Program-made: the position numbers and the translations under genes
Assembly: GCA_030704615.1 (NCBI GenBank)
Contig: CM060734.1
Span: 28,538,042 to 28,602,041, forward strand
DNA length: 64,000 nt
Direction: 5' to 3'
Source of the DNA: Takakia lepidozioides
Taxonomy: Eukaryota; Streptophyta; Takakiopsida; Takakiales; Takakiaceae
Notes under the pieces: model-generated
What the model saw: the letters and a program-made list of their open reading frames with translations, nothing else
Databases searched by the model: none
Told to the model about the DNA's origin: nothing
Shown here: positions 20,501 to 33,324 of the stretch, piece by piece
How the letters are laid out: each line of letters begins with the position of its first letter
Position numbering within the stretch: position 1 is the first letter of the stretch

Positions 20501-21925
20501 ACTTCTGGTTGTAGACTTGCATGTGTTGGCGAAATGCATGGTATCTGAGCAAATTTGAAACTTCACCATGATGCGCAGAGGTGTTCATCTGTTTCCCAGC
20601 CAATGCGTCTGTGGTCTTCTTCACTATTGTTTTTTCGTCTTCAGGTGCATCTGCCTGCAACCATTGAATTTGCATGCTGAAGCCCTAAAATACTCATGAA
20701 ATACACGACAAGTAGCAAAAAAAATGTGAAATATGATATACACGATGAGGGAAAGGTAGGGTGGGTTAGGTACCTGACGCTCCATATACCAACGACCATA
20801 TGCTGATGCAAAGAACTCCCTAAATTTGTTGTTTCCAGTTGTGAGGAGCGCGACAAAACATTATGTGAATGTGGGGTCCTCCAACATAGGAAAACCATCG
20901 GGGAACAAATTGAAATCTCTTAAGAACCAGAATCCACATGGTGCCACAGTCTTCGGCCGTGGAGGGACATGGAGACTCAATTGCAGATGCGATGCCTGTT
21001 CTTTGAAGAGCGCAATGGCTTCTGTTCTATTCTGAGGGTCTGGAGGAGTGTGTGCAGGCCGGCTGGTCGCAAGGGGAATAGGTACTTTGTCTACCACGCC
21101 ACGAGGGTTGGAAGGTGCGGGCTCCTGGGAGGCGGGCTTCTTCACTTTCTTTCTGACGGCCAACGGCGCCAATCGCCTGCGTTTAGTGGGTGTTCCTTCT
21201 TTCTCATGCATGTCGTCCTCCTTCGGGCCCTCCTTGGTGACATTGCCTGTGGCCATGGCGTGACTATATTTCCGGTTAGGCATGAAGCCTTTGTCAATGA
21301 GAACCTATTCCATTACAGCTCGCTGGCCAACTTAAAAAACAGGATACATCTTCAGTTTCCTGTTTACTTCAGGACAATCATTAATCCTGTGAACATTCAA
21401 TTTTTTCTTATCTTTGTAGATAATGTGGCAGTAGATACATTTGAATGGTTTTCTGTGCTGATCACCAGGTTCTTCAATGCGGGCCTTGGAGTGCGCCTCG
21501 CAAATGAGGTTGGCCCACTCGTCACTATCATAATCCTCATGGTATTGGCGCCTATTCTCTGTCATTGTGCTTCGTTTCACCATAGTGAGGTCTGCAAAAT
21601 GCAAAGCAAACGGATCACGGTCATTACACACACCTGTTACAGCCAATACGTCCTCGCAAAGCCAAATACATAGAGTTTGAATGCCATGAACCCTAGGTAA
21701 TTGTCTGCTTGATGCTCCTGCTACTGGCCGTCTGCTGATCGTTGCTCGTATGATCAAAACACAAACATGTGAATCTGTCACAAGTGTGTTCTCAGATTTT
21801 TTGGCACATTCTCTCCATCGACGAGGTTCGAAGTGGCGCCACCCACGATCATTCTCCTCCACAAGAGCATGCAAGACAATGCCATTACACGGATGAAAGA
21901 GATCATGGAGAGTAGTGGTGGCCAT
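17533..21925 (-). pseudogene. Unrecognised multi-exon gene, interrupted by the retroelement
   Basis: Several minus-strand open blocks separated by plausible splice sites look like one gene. They are 21600-21345 (a CCHC-type zinc-finger-like segment CIYCHIIYKDKKKLNVHRINDC), 21290-20790 (basic region, then a conserved-looking block ending YGRWYMERQ before a gtacct donor), 20675-20487, about 20480-19780, 19617-18760, about 18400-18165 and 17800-17537. No known family is recognised. The frame has a TAA at 20861-20863 inside an otherwise continuous block and a frame change near 20240, so the copy is probably decayed even apart from the insertion. The part beyond the element continues at 6587-6262. 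Confidence 0.45.
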
Positions 21926-22029
21926 TGTGACGCTGCGAGGGCACGACGGAAGTGGAGGACGCCAAGCTATTGGACAGAGACCGCTTCAAACATTTCGCAC
22001 GTGAGTGCCATCCTTGCAATTAAAAAATG

Positions 22030-22770
22030 AATCTAGTCATATCTCATACTTATGTCATGTGCATGTATGCATGTTGGGCATGGGTGGGCACGAGGCATGT
22101 GGCGTCATGCATGTGGACGGCATGGGGGATCACATGCATGACGGTGTGGCGATCATGTAATTCGGGTATTCATGTATTGAACCGCGGTCGGCGAAGCGAC
22201 CACGGAGGGTGGGTCGCCCAGGGAGGCCCGGGTGGGCCGTTGTTGGGGCCCGCTGACAGGGCTGTCAGGGCATTCAACTCCCCGGGCACTTCTATTACTT
22301 GGCGAAACTGGGCAATTTACTGCAGCTGGGTACCCAAAATTGTTAAAAACTCCAAAAAGGGCTTGGGAAATTAAGGGTTAAGGGTTATTTGATTTTTCCT
22401 ATGAGCCAAACAGAATTTTTCTAAACCTGCGATAGGGTCGCATCTGCATTAGGTTTTCCTTGTTTTGTTGTTTACTTCAGTTGATAATTGGCCAAACCCT
22501 CAGATATACCAATGATGCATGGATATTTGATTTTTATGATATCAGTCGGTTATGGATGTCTAACTTTAACTTTGTGTTGAGATCCTTCGGTTCCGAGGTT
22601 TTGGAACTTTCTCATTTCTAATATCCTACCAGTTGGCAACAGATATAAATTTTAAGCCTATACCATTATGAACAAATGGAGTTTATGTTTGGAATGCCTC
22701 GGATGGTTTGGTATCCGGTTATCCAAGTTTATGTGAAGGAAATAATCTTTTTTAATTTAATTTAATTTAA
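22030..22770. other. Non-coding stretch
   Basis: No supported gene. GC-rich at 22180-22280, then AT-rich. Short open frames lack domain or splice support. Confidence 0.4.
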
Positions 22771-22835
22771 CAGAACAGGGGACAGTGGCCTTGAAAATTT
22801 TATTAAAGAAAGGGAGGAAAAAATAACCTCCAAAA
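22771..22835 (-). repeat. LINE 3'-tail fragment, copy 1
   Basis: Read on the minus strand it is a pyrimidine-rich tail: ggttattttttcctccc, then AATAAAA, then ggccactgtcccctgtt. The same cassette occurs at 23205-23262 and 24298-24366 on the same strand, and in diverged form on the plus strand at 52840-52930 and 55978-56062. The layout suggests the 3' UTR of a non-LTR element with a poly(A) signal, left behind by 5'-truncated insertions. Confidence 0.55.
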
Positions 22836-23159
22836 ACTATTCAGATTCAAAAATGTAATATATTATGTATGTATACATCTGTTTTAGAAATACTCTTAAA
22901 ATGAAATGAAGAGAAGGCCGACTGAGTGCGCGCCTGAACCCAATAACCAGTTATCCAGATTGTAACCTCCGATTCTAAATGCCAGATAAAATGGTTCATA
23001 ACCTGCCTCTTTGGACTACTAGCTTCGGATCAAATCAAACACTAAGAAAAACAAAAGAACTGGTTCTCAACGGATGGCAATAATCTAAGCTCTTCACATC
23101 TCGTGGTTCCTAATAGGGGCAGATGATTACAGTTTTTTCACCGTCGGCTGATCCACATA

Positions 23160-23164
<5 letters not shown>

Positions 23165-23196
<32 letters not shown>
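23165..23196. repeat. (TA)n microsatellite
   Basis: About 28 bp of alternating TA directly next to LINE tail copy 2. A second TA run lies at 23915-23942. Confidence 0.9.
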
Positions 23197-23204
23197 CTCG
23201 CAAA

Positions 23205-23262
23205 AGAGGGGATGGTGGCCCTCAAAACCTTATTAAAATGGCAAGGAAAAAATAACCTTACA
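23205..23262 (-). repeat. LINE 3'-tail fragment, copy 2
   Basis: Shares ggttattttttcc and the aataag/ttttgagggccac segment with copies at 22771 and 24298 when read on the minus strand. Confidence 0.5.
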
Positions 23263-23577
23263 AAGGCCATGGAGGCTGATAAACAAGACACTGCTCCAAG
23301 AAGAATAATCATATATGGATAGCTTCTCATTCAAAGACAATTCAAAGATAATAGCGTCTTCAATGCCCGCGCATGTGGCTGGAGCGGGGCCCGCGTGTGG
23401 CAGAGGGGGTCGTGGAGGGTGGGCGCGCCCCTACCCGGACCAGCCAGTCTGCTGGGTCTGGGGCCACCAAACACTTAAAATATGCACATAAAACATTAGT
23501 TATTTCATTGGTTTGTGTTTTCCGTGATGAAGCTCGCTGCCTTGAACCAACTTCTGTACGAGATCATAGCACCTACG

Positions 23578-23680
23578 TGGTGGGTAGTGTGGTGGTTAAG
23601 AGCAACGAATAATTAGCATGAGGTTTGGTGTTCAAATCATGTCAGGTTGTATTGTGGCAGTAATGTGTGTTATTAAATAT
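23578..23680 (+). repeat. tRNA-like head, probable SINE
   Basis: GTAGTGTGGTGGTTAAGAGC resembles a tRNA D-arm/A box, and GGTGTTCAAATCATG about 35 nt later resembles a T-arm/B box. Pairing outside the arms is poor and no clear target duplication was found, so this is a tentative tRNA-derived SINE. Confidence 0.4.
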
Positions 23681-24297
23681 ATATTTTGTCGAAGGGTATG
23701 CCAGTCCGCTCGAAGGTTGGAGTTAGTCTATTGGAGGGTCTGCCCAGTCCGCTAGAAAGTCCGCCGTGGTAGATGAACAAGGATTTAGAAAAATTTCAGA
23801 ATTTGGCCGACCCGGTGAATGGGCGGTGGGCTTATGAGCTCACCCCATGGGCCGTACTACTGGCGGGGCCCATAGGTGCATTGAAGACGCTATTATTAAA
23901 AATTGAGAGGCATATGTATATATATATATATATATATATATGACAAAAAAGAATGACACAAGACGAGGGTGGGATTTGACGTGGGTTGCTTCTGGCGAGC
24001 TCTCATGTGACTAGTGACCAAACTGGTAATAAAGCTCATAGCACACACGCACGCATTCAACTCCTATCCTATGTCTTGTGCAAAATCAACAAACAATCAC
24101 CAAAACTTGGAACAATTGCACTCAGGATTCTTGCTTTGATAAAATATTTACATCTAAATCTAAATCTGGAAAATGGGTGCTACAACTTCCCACAAATAAT
24201 CTTCTCCCCCCTTCCCTAGGCGGTGTCCCTAGAGCCTTGTGCTCGGTGCCTCATGGCGAGGTTACTGTGAAGGAGTTTTTTTTTTTAAAATAAATTT

Positions 24298-24366
24298 TAG
24301 AGAACAAGGGGATAGCCCTGAAAACTTTATTAATAAAGGGGGGTAGGGAAAAAATAACCTGAATTT
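24298..24366 (-). repeat. LINE 3'-tail fragment, copy 3
   Basis: Minus-strand ggttattttttccctaccc...TTTATTAATAAAG...gggctatccccttgttctc matches the tail cassette described at 22771. Upstream (24195-24275) lies a segment similar to the body of the SINE at 53938-54171 (both contain ggcggtgtccc). Confidence 0.5.
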
Positions 24367-24899
24367 GCCATTAAGGCTGAGTAATGAGGTTCCACTCCGA
24401 GCCTAAGAACACGAAGGAGAAAAGCTCAGAAGAAGACTAAGAATGTTGCATCTAAACACCAAGCTTATACAACCATAAGCTATAGCAAATGCAATACTAC
24501 ATAGGAGAAGAAGGAAGGTTTATTTCTCCTTTCACTATAATTAAGGGGGGTCCCGTACGTGCTCGTGCGAGCTCCATGCTCCCATCTTCCTCCCCCCTTC
24601 CTCCCTGTCCTCCATGAGTGCTTGATTACAAGCTCCATGTAATGATTTAGCCTTGCCTCAATGAGCGCCGTTTTTTTTCCCCCCTCTTTTAGGAATCTCC
24701 ACCTCTTGGATGAGCCCCGTCACTCCTTCTATCCCCGTGGCTCTCTCTCCTACTGCCTGTCGCGATCATCCCCTTAGTTCGCTGCATCTCTGCATGACAG
24801 CCCTGGTTTTTGGATGATGGCCGCCTTGTTCTTCATTGATGGATTGAATTAATCTCCACTTTGGCCTGCGCTGCTTAGTTTGGGTTGTTGTGCGCCGCG

Positions 24900-27800
24900 C
24901 CTTCCCTCGTCTCGAGGTATTGCCACAGGCAGAGCCTTTTTCGGCATCTTGAGTAATTGCTTGCATGCAGAAGGCGGCTCGTTGTCCCCTCTCTCTTGAG
25001 GACACTCTTCTATTCCCTCTGCATTGCAGGTCCTGCTTTCTCCCCTGCTTGAGCTTTCGATTTTGTGTTGGGCTCTCTCTGCTTTGCCTGCTTACCATGT
25101 CGACGAGAAGAAACGCACAGCATAGGAAGCATGGGAATTCGGGGTTGAGGGGCAGGGGCTCAATGGTTGCTAAGGGTAAAGGAGTTCAGTCAGTTGGTTC
25201 GCTCCTGGGAAAAGGTCCGGAGCCCACAACAGGCCCGGCCAGTTTGGAAATTGTACCTTTGGACCGAGTCGGGTTTTTCAGGAGAGGAGGATCAGCAAGT
25301 CCTCAAGCTTAACATGGATTTTGTCAAGTCTCAGTCTAGGAAGATGTCGCAGCATGGAATTCTCGCACACTTCCCGGGCAGAGTGCATGAGAGACAGCGG
25401 GTTCGCAAGTGGATCATTGAGCATTTGGGGGCGGATGGAGGCCTTACTCACCACTTTTGTCATTCAATGGGTAGAGGGTTTTATACTGTGCTTTTTAGCT
25501 CTAAGGAAGATGAAGATCACAAAGCCCTAGCGACGAAGCTACCTTTATCTCGTTTCAAGGTCAACCTGTTCCCTTGCCAGATAGGGGCCATAAGAATGGA
25601 GTGACCTTCAAACCCAGGGTCATCGGTTTTCCTTTTTCTGCCAGACAACTATCTCGCCTCTCTTCCAGAGATAGGCGCGCACTTTGGCTCCTACATTGGT
25701 TCTTTGAATGTCTCGATCCCTGGAGATGGAGTTCCTCTCAGTGTGGTAAAAGACAATGTAGTTCTTGAGTCCACTAGAGATGGTGGGGTGCCTAAGGTGG
25801 TTGTAATGATGCCAGAAGGAGCAAAAGTGGGTAAGAGTATCAAGCTTCCTACTCTGGAGGGGTCTTAACATATCAGTTTTGATCAAGGAAGAAGTACTAA
25901 GTGTGATCTGTTTTGCATGTAATGGAGAAGGCCATGTCAAGACCGACTGCCCGCATGCCGGGAAAGGCAAAGCTCTATGCAGGTCTGAGGATCTGGTGCT
26001 TTGGGTGACTAAGGAGATCTTCGCTACCAAATGCCACCGGTTCAGATTAAACCAGGAGGCAGTGGCACACGTCAGAGCATTTGTAGAAAACTCTCTGGAT
26101 CATGACTTCTCCACTATTCGTGTTTTGCTTGTGCTTGCTGTAGATGAGGTGTTGTGATTGCATGCTGAAGTAGCACATAGCTCCTGGATCTACAAGCGCA
26201 CCCTTAAGGCCCCCCCACCCCTTGGATGTTGGGGTTATTAAAAGTATGGCTCTCCTTAAAGCTGGTTTCACGATTGTGGATGCCATCCTGGGGGTGAACT
26301 CTCCCACTGCTCCTGCAAAATCTCCTATAGCGGGTGGCGAAGGGCTGGATTCCATGGCTAATGTTGCAGAGTCCTCATTGATTGTCAGTCCTTATGGGCG
26401 GTCTCCCTCCGCCAGATCGGCTGAGCCCCATGTGTCTGTGGTAAGCTCGTCTTACTCCGCCACGCGCCTATTCATCTGCTGTGAGGACCCCCTTTCCTGC
26501 AAACGTTGTCTTGTTCTAGTCAGGGATCATGTTTTTTTTAAGGTTCTCCCAGTCTGGTTTCTCGATAGCCTAGCCCCGGGGGATGTAGGGCGACAGCTCC
26601 ATGAGGTTGCTTCTTTCCTGGGTTTCTTGGGGTTTCTATTATCACACCCTGCTTAAGAAGAAGCGATGGGTGGTGCCACTGGGACTTGGGGCCAAATGTC
26701 GGGGCTCCATCCTTGTGGTGGTCTTCCGTCTCACCCACTTCCTATCTCCCCCGCCGGGGTTCAAATGGCTCTCTGCCCTAACCCCGACGGATAATCGTAC
26801 CCTTTTTCATTTCTCTCCTTGTGGGCCATCATTTCGAGAGCTGCTCTCGGGCCTTACCCTCCCATTTTCATGAATTTCTCCCTCAGATCTTGGAACATAA
26901 GGGGTATTGGCTCTGAAGCGTCCGCTCCAAAGCGTACCAGGATTAGGAATTGGGCTGCCCCTTTCATTTCGTCTACCTTAGTTATATTTTTGCAAGAGCA
27001 CAAATTAGATGACTTGAAGATAGCTAGTCTTGGTAGTACAATCTGGCCTCAGCAGGCGGCTTGGTGGAATTGCTTTGTCGCAGATGCTAGAGGGGGTACT
27101 GCAATTCTATTATCTCCATCTCTTCTTGCCTCTTTTGGGTCCCATGAGGTGTGGGTGCGTGGTAGGGCGCAATTTGGTATTTTTACTTCCCCTGGGGATC
27201 ATGCCAAGATTGGCCTTATCAATGTGTATGCCCCAAACCATGCTCAGGAAAGAATTGAATTTTGGGATATTCTTAGTCTCAATATCGCGGGTCATAACGA
27301 GGTGGATCATTGGATTCTCGCGGGTGATTGCAATATGATGGATAGGGTTGGAAATAGATTGGATCCTAACACCAGACTCTCTTTAGAAGAATCGGTGACG
27401 CGGGACTGTCTCGTTGATGCTTCTATTCCCTGGATGGCTCATTGAAGTTCACTTGGTCTAATAATAGGATGCCTCCTGCTCTCTGTATGGCTAGATTAGA
27501 CAGGATATGTTGCTCTCATGCTATTCTGCCTTGGATCTCGACTGTCCTTTTGGGCCCTACTCTGCCAGGTTTTGATCATGCGGAGGTCAGTTTAACCATC
27601 AGATCTCTGGGCTAGTGCCCTAAGGGTAGGGGTTATTTTAAGCTCAATCCGGATTTCCTTAAGTGTCCTAACGTGCTGGAGTCCCTTTCTCTAGTCTGGA
27701 TTTCATTGGGGAACCAGTTCTCTTCTCCTACTTTGAGATACCTAGCTAAGCTTCATGCTACTCGAAAAGCCTGGCAAGAGCTCTTGCGCGCATATGCTTT

Positions 27801-29190
27801 GAAAAGAACTCAAATGGAGAAGGGTAAAAGTTGCAGGATAAGGTGGACCAAAAACGACAGATGTTGTCTTCCATGGAAGTCCATGACCAAATTTAAATTG
27901 ACGATATTTCCCCAAATAATTTCAAAGGATGAAAGACAATGGTATATTTAATATATTTAATAAATCTTATCCCAAACATCAAAGATAATTTTTACTATAA
28001 ATTTTAGTTTTTAATTTGAATAAAATTTGATATATCAAAAACTAGAATTTACATCGATTTGTCTATATACAACTAAAGCCATTATAAATTATATTTTTGT
28101 ATCATTTGTAGTAAAATATGAGACCTCAAAAGCTCAAAACACAAGATATACTAAACTAGAACAAATCCACCTATATATAACACTCATATTAATCCATAGG
28201 TAATAAATGACAGCTGATATTGTCATTTTAAATTGAAATCTAGAGTGTGCTCTATATTGACCCCTTATCTCAAAAGTTCAAAGTAATACACCAAAGGCAC
28301 AATGGCTTATTTTGAGTCCACGTATCTCCATTTTCAGCGGTGACAGTCCACAGTTGATGTGTTAAAAAGTCCATACCTGAGTCTTGGACATTTTATTTGA
28401 TTGACAATTTGACGGTTGATACAGATAGATATTGAAGTTATGAATCCAGCATGGAAAATGTTTCTCAACATTATTGATTATATTCAAAACAATTCATGAT
28501 ATTATGCACGACAGTCACTGAAAACTGTGCCGGTGACGTTAATTTTGGTCCACCTTTACCTTGCATCTACCCAGAACTCAGAACTGCCTGCTGAAGTGCC
28601 TGAGAGCAGTTGATAAATGAGAAAAAAAAAGGGGCCTCAGACGTTGCTGTCTTATAATCGGGCTAAGTCTAACCTGCAGACAATCATGAAATACAAGGAG
28701 AATGCCATGAGGCGAAAGGTTGGGGTTAATTGGTCTTTGAAGGGGAAAAAATGAATAAATACTTTTTCATTAAAGCTAAGCAGAGATCTATGGCTAACTC
28801 CATTGCTTCCCTTATGGGTCCACAAGGGACCATTCTAGATGGATGCCCATGAAAATTGGTTCCCCTCTGATTCTCCTGCTGAATTGGGCTAAGGCCATCT
28901 TTGGAACCCATGTCATGTGTGGTCCTATCTCCGCGCTCACACTTTGTGGTCTTTATGGAAGTCCAGGTGCTCGTTTGTGTATGAGGGGCGTTGTTCCAGC
29001 ATCAAATCTCTCTTGCATAAGATTTTTGCAGATCTGATGAATGAGGGGTTTAAGGCATGGGGGGCTTTGCTTGCAGCATGTGACAGGTGCGGCGAAAAGA
29101 GGCGGCATCAGCTTATCTATGCTTTTGACCAGTCCTTGGGCAAGGATCACATCCTCTGCACCCGCACATCTGCTCAATTGGAATGAACAG
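24900..29190 (+). mobile_element. Decayed L1-type LINE (ORF1 zinc knuckle, endonuclease, broken RT region)
   Basis: An ORF1-like protein spans about 25097-26160 with frameshifts. It contains a region similar to the DUF4283 type found in plant LINEs (RFKVNLFPCQ...) and a zinc knuckle CFACNGEGHVKTDC. ORF2 begins at about 26866 with an APE endonuclease: SWNIRGIG, FLQEHKLDDL, INVYAPNHAQ, WILAGDCNMM, then in a shifted frame FTWSNNR, RLDR and PGFDHAEV. Sequence just before RT continues to about 27880. Foreign AT-rich DNA follows (27880-28630), then NYFF-type pre-RT sequence at 28640-28850, and directly the C-terminal WSYLRAHTLWSLWKSRCSF. The RT catalytic region is missing. The element cannot move. 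Confidence 0.8.
27880..28630. other. AT-rich insertion inside the LINE
   Basis: Coding similarity to the LINE stops at about 27880 and resumes at about 28640. The 750 bp between are AT-rich, lack an ORF, and show no terminal inverted repeats or target duplication that I can see. It may be a non-autonomous element or a filler from repair. Confidence 0.5.
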
Positions 29191-29231
29191 GATGCCGCGA
29201 CTTATGTGTTGCCATCAAACATCTATGCCGC

Positions 29232-29664
29232 AGCTGGCAGGTGACAAGACACTGCAAAGGTGAGAAAAATTGATGAAGGTCAGAGGAGTTAGAAAGGAGC
29301 TAGCATGCTGCTACATTGAAGTCGGCAACAGGGTGCACACCTTCATTGTAGATGACAAGTTGCATCCAAAACTCGAGGAAATCCATGCGGAGTTGAGAAG
29401 ATTGTCTTGGCAGGGTATGTGCGTGACATGCACTTTGTATTGCCTGATGTGGAGGAGCAGAAGGAGTTTTCTCTTTGCCACCACAATGAGAAGCGGGCCA
29501 TTGTTTTTGGGCTGATTGGCACCCTGTCATCGAGAATCTGCAGGTGTGTAGTTTTACCACACCCCACAAGTTCATCTCAAGGATTGTTGACCAAGCAAAA
29601 GTTGTTCGGGACTACCACTTTTCACTCTGAAGATGGGGTTTGTTCTTGTGGGGATTACTGGTGA
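29232..29664 (+). pseudogene. PPR-protein DYW deaminase domain fragment
   Basis: The peptide from about 29270 runs VRGVRKELACCYIEVGNRVH, HPKLEEIHAELRRL and, after frame changes, GYVRDMHFVLPDVEEQKEFS, HNEKRAIVFGLIG, KFISRIVD, KVVRDYHF, and ends DGVCSCGDYW with a stop. This matches the E+/DYW tail of PPR RNA-editing factors. That includes the H-x-E zinc/catalytic motif (HNEK) and the terminal DYW tripeptide. The usual C-x-x-C-H of the deaminase centre is not intact (it reads VCSFTTPH), and at least two frameshifts occur. No PPR repeats precede it; LINE sequence ends about 40 bp upstream. It is a 5'-truncated pseudogene fragment. Confidence 0.75.
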
Positions 29665-30845
29665 AAAGTTTTTCTGGAAAGGTGTTAGTGTTTTCACTCA
29701 TCAATAGGTGTAGCTACAGACAACGCAATGTTCAACAAATCCAGATAAATGGTGCCCAACCTGTTAGAGAACAGAGTATGACGATGTTATGAAGTGATAA
29801 CAGGTTAGCTCCTTAGTTGATGTAGCAACTACCTAAACTTTGCATTGAGATGGTCTGAACAGCACATTGTGAGATCTCAAGAGGGTATCGCAACCTGGTT
29901 ACTGGAAGCTGAAATTTCAATGCAAGAATCTTGCATGGTATCAACCTGATTGATTCACTCTCGGGAGATTTCTAAAGTTCAAGACACTCTAATATTCCAA
30001 CATTTTCTTCAAAAACAATTCAAAGCATTAGTGTTCCTGGATGCTTGAGTGTGTTTATTTCTAAAGAAACATTGTGGGTGGTTGCCAATGTCATTAGGCT
30101 AGTGGGTTCAACCCAACATTGTTTTTTTAAACTAACTCCACTCTCATTGTCATCCCTCTCCTAATCTGGAAAAGCTCCAGCAAGGAAACCAGGGTCCACT
30201 AGTAGAGAGGAAAGGTGTGAAAATCATCATGAAGATTGTGCAAACAAGGGCTATACTTTATTTCACAGGAATCCCCCAGGCCAAGGGGGAAGAAAAATTT
30301 GGATTAAGAACTCTACCTCCCTAATGGATAGTTGTAGTTTGTGTGTACATTGACGAGGGGTTGTGCAGTGTTGGTGCTTAGACATTGCATCCATCCCCAA
30401 TTTCGAATACTTATACAGAGCTGTTATACAACCTCTTCGGAGGTCTAGTCTGTTGTCAGGGCCCACGCCTGCGCAAACAAGCCACAAATCACTCCTCAGC
30501 AATTTATGTATGAATCTATGCACTCAAACAACACATTCTGTTATCTTTCTCCATCAGCCCTGAGAAATGTGCAGGAATCACTCTCCGCGTTCGAAACCAC
30601 GCTCAATCCACCATAGTCAATGCCGTTAGTTGTGAGTGGGCTTGATACCCTCAGTGGGTTAAAACTGTAACCACCTCAAAAAGCCTAGCATACCAAGGGA
30701 ACTATGTCCCCAAGGGCACATAATACCCAACAATCACAAGGATAGGTAATACCAACATTCATAGCAACAGTGATTGAGTACATCTTCTCATTCTCAGCAT
30801 CACCATGATAATCTATCTCATTTGCGATAGAAATGAACAGAGAGC
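29665..30845. other. Non-coding stretch between the DYW fragment and the LIN-like gene
   Basis: No supported gene. The last exon and 3' UTR of the minus-strand LIN-like gene may lie at its right end, but I could not place a terminal stop codon. Confidence 0.4.
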
Positions 30846-30849
30846 ATAC

Positions 30850-33286
30850 CCGGATTTTTCCATCTTGGGAGCCACTGTAAAGAGTTTCCCCCACCAAAGC
30901 CAGGGTGGTGACTTTGCTCCCACAATTGAGGATTGCTATTTTCGACACTCTCTCCCGTAGCCATACCTTCATCAAATGAGACCAAAAATTAGATCCTGCC
31001 AACAGAAGGATAAAATCTGCTCGACTAGAGGCACCTACTGTCTCCAAGAGAAGGCTTTTTCCCTTCCAACTTTTGAATTGCCTACACAGTTGAACGATAT
31101 TGACGGATTTGGGCATGCTAACCATCTGCTTATGGTGCACATTCTGACCTGCAAATCCAGAGGAATTCCCTGTCCTATCCATGTGTCCCTCTCCTGGAAA
31201 CTATCAGTTACAGGACCCCTCCCTCCTCCCCCCACTACTTTCTGCTCTGACCACTTGGTTTTGGCAAGTCTGGTCCATTGAGTACATCTTTCTCTCCTTC
31301 CCACCTTCGACACTTCCTCCAAAGAAAAGTAGAGGAAAGAGGGTTGTCAAACCTCAATGGTCCCTGCAGGTGAGCGGGATGCAAGGTATATGAAGTCCTC
31401 GCTGACCACCATGGCTCGTACATCTGCTTGTGTCGGAATTGCCATAAGAAGTGTTCTAGTTGATCGTTGCCAAACCTTTAACAGAGAGAACAATGTGTAG
31501 AGCTCAATACATTTTTACAAGCATTTCTGAAACTCAATTGAACATCAGTATCATCTTTCCACTCGCAAAAACCTCCTCTAAATTTCAGGCATTTATGCTT
31601 TCACCGGTCTCAAAACTACACAAGGTTTTCACGCAGCATAACTCACCATAACTTGAGCTTAAGAGCAAGCAATATTCAGCTATACAAATTATCCTACACT
31701 AATCAGACTTTTTTGGTGTTTTAATGTTAAAGGTTTGAAAGCTGAAAGGTAGGTAACCTTGGCGCTGCCACCCTCGACAAAGGCCCCAGCTGTGAACAGC
31801 AAGTCCTGGTATACTTGCATAGAATATATAGGCTTCTTCGATCGCATCAACTTTAGCCCTCCCTGTATTGTCACTATCGCACCTGTCACTGCATTTATTT
31901 CCTGTCACAGTAAATTGATGAAGGCCTTTGAGTTCAAGCTCGCATTGGAATGATTTAAACTCTTCATCTCTCCTTCTCTGCTGCCTATACCCTTATCAAC
32001 ACTAAACCCGAAATTGTCCAGTGTTTGTGAAGTGGGGGATAACAGCCCTACATCTGGTTATTGTTCAAAGGTAGACTCCCCACCCTGACTTTAAATTTAG
32101 TGCCGAGGGTAGGTAGGCTCTTTAGATCATCCTCAAGGTCCTCACCCATGTCACAAACTGAAAACAAGTTCAGGGAAGTTTTATGCCTATGTTCTTCTTG
32201 TTCAAAACATTCTTCATGCTCCCCAACATCGCCGTAGACACTTCAGCCTCCAAGTCAGCTTCGTCTAGCAGGGTTAGTTCTTCCTCCCTAATATTCAGGT
32301 ACTTGAAAATCTCCTCTACCTGGACTTGGCCTGTTTAACAGGATGGTCTTGCTACCGAGAAATAGAGTCAATCATCTTAGGGTGTCTAGTATTAGGCATG
32401 TGATTCAACTGACCCCACCATCTGACCTTGAATTCATCATGTCGAGAACTCAAGGGTGGTACGCCAAACTCTCCCTGAACACAACAGGAGTAGAGCACGC
32501 TGACTTGCTCTCTTTGAGCACCATGAATGGGTTCTAAGGTTTTAGCATGGTTGGAGTTGCCAGGAACATGTATACTCCAAGGTAGGCCTAATAACATGGC
32601 AAAGCATGATCCTATTTACTTGACTATTAATACCTTTGCAGTCGGAAACCGCTTTGCCTTCAGCTGTTTGAACCACTTTTTATAAACGTGCATCCCAGTT
32701 ACAACTGGAGGAAAACTCAACACCAAGATATGTGTAGGAAGGGAACACAAGGATCTCCTCACTGCCCCATGTCCATTTGAGATCCCTTCCCTCCCCACGA
32801 TCAATGAAGGCCACCACCGCACATTTACTAACACTGCCTTCTAGCCTCCACAGGTCAAAGTACCTCTTCACACAATCAATCTACTCCTGAAGCTTGGATG
32901 GGGTCTCCTCTAGGCCCGCGAAGACATCCGCAAATATAAAAGCTGGTATGGTGATATCACCCACCTTTAACCCAAATCCTCACTTTCCACATCATCATAG
33001 AGCTGATTAATGAAAACATTGAAGAGCAATGGGGAGAGGGTGCCACCTAGAGCTACACCATGGTCAAAGAAATTAGACTTCTGGCCATTGACCATTACGC
33101 AACTTTTGGTGTTCCCAAATAGATTGTGAACCATCCTCCACATCACAAAGGTGGGTTTTCATTCTTTATTCCCTCCCAGAATAGTCTGGCTTAGGATGAA
33201 GATATGGTCGATACAACCCCTATTTCTCTGGAAGCCTGCCTGACCTTCACTGACAGAGAGAAATGAAATGAAATGAAATGGTGCTT

Positions 33287-33324
<38 letters not shown>

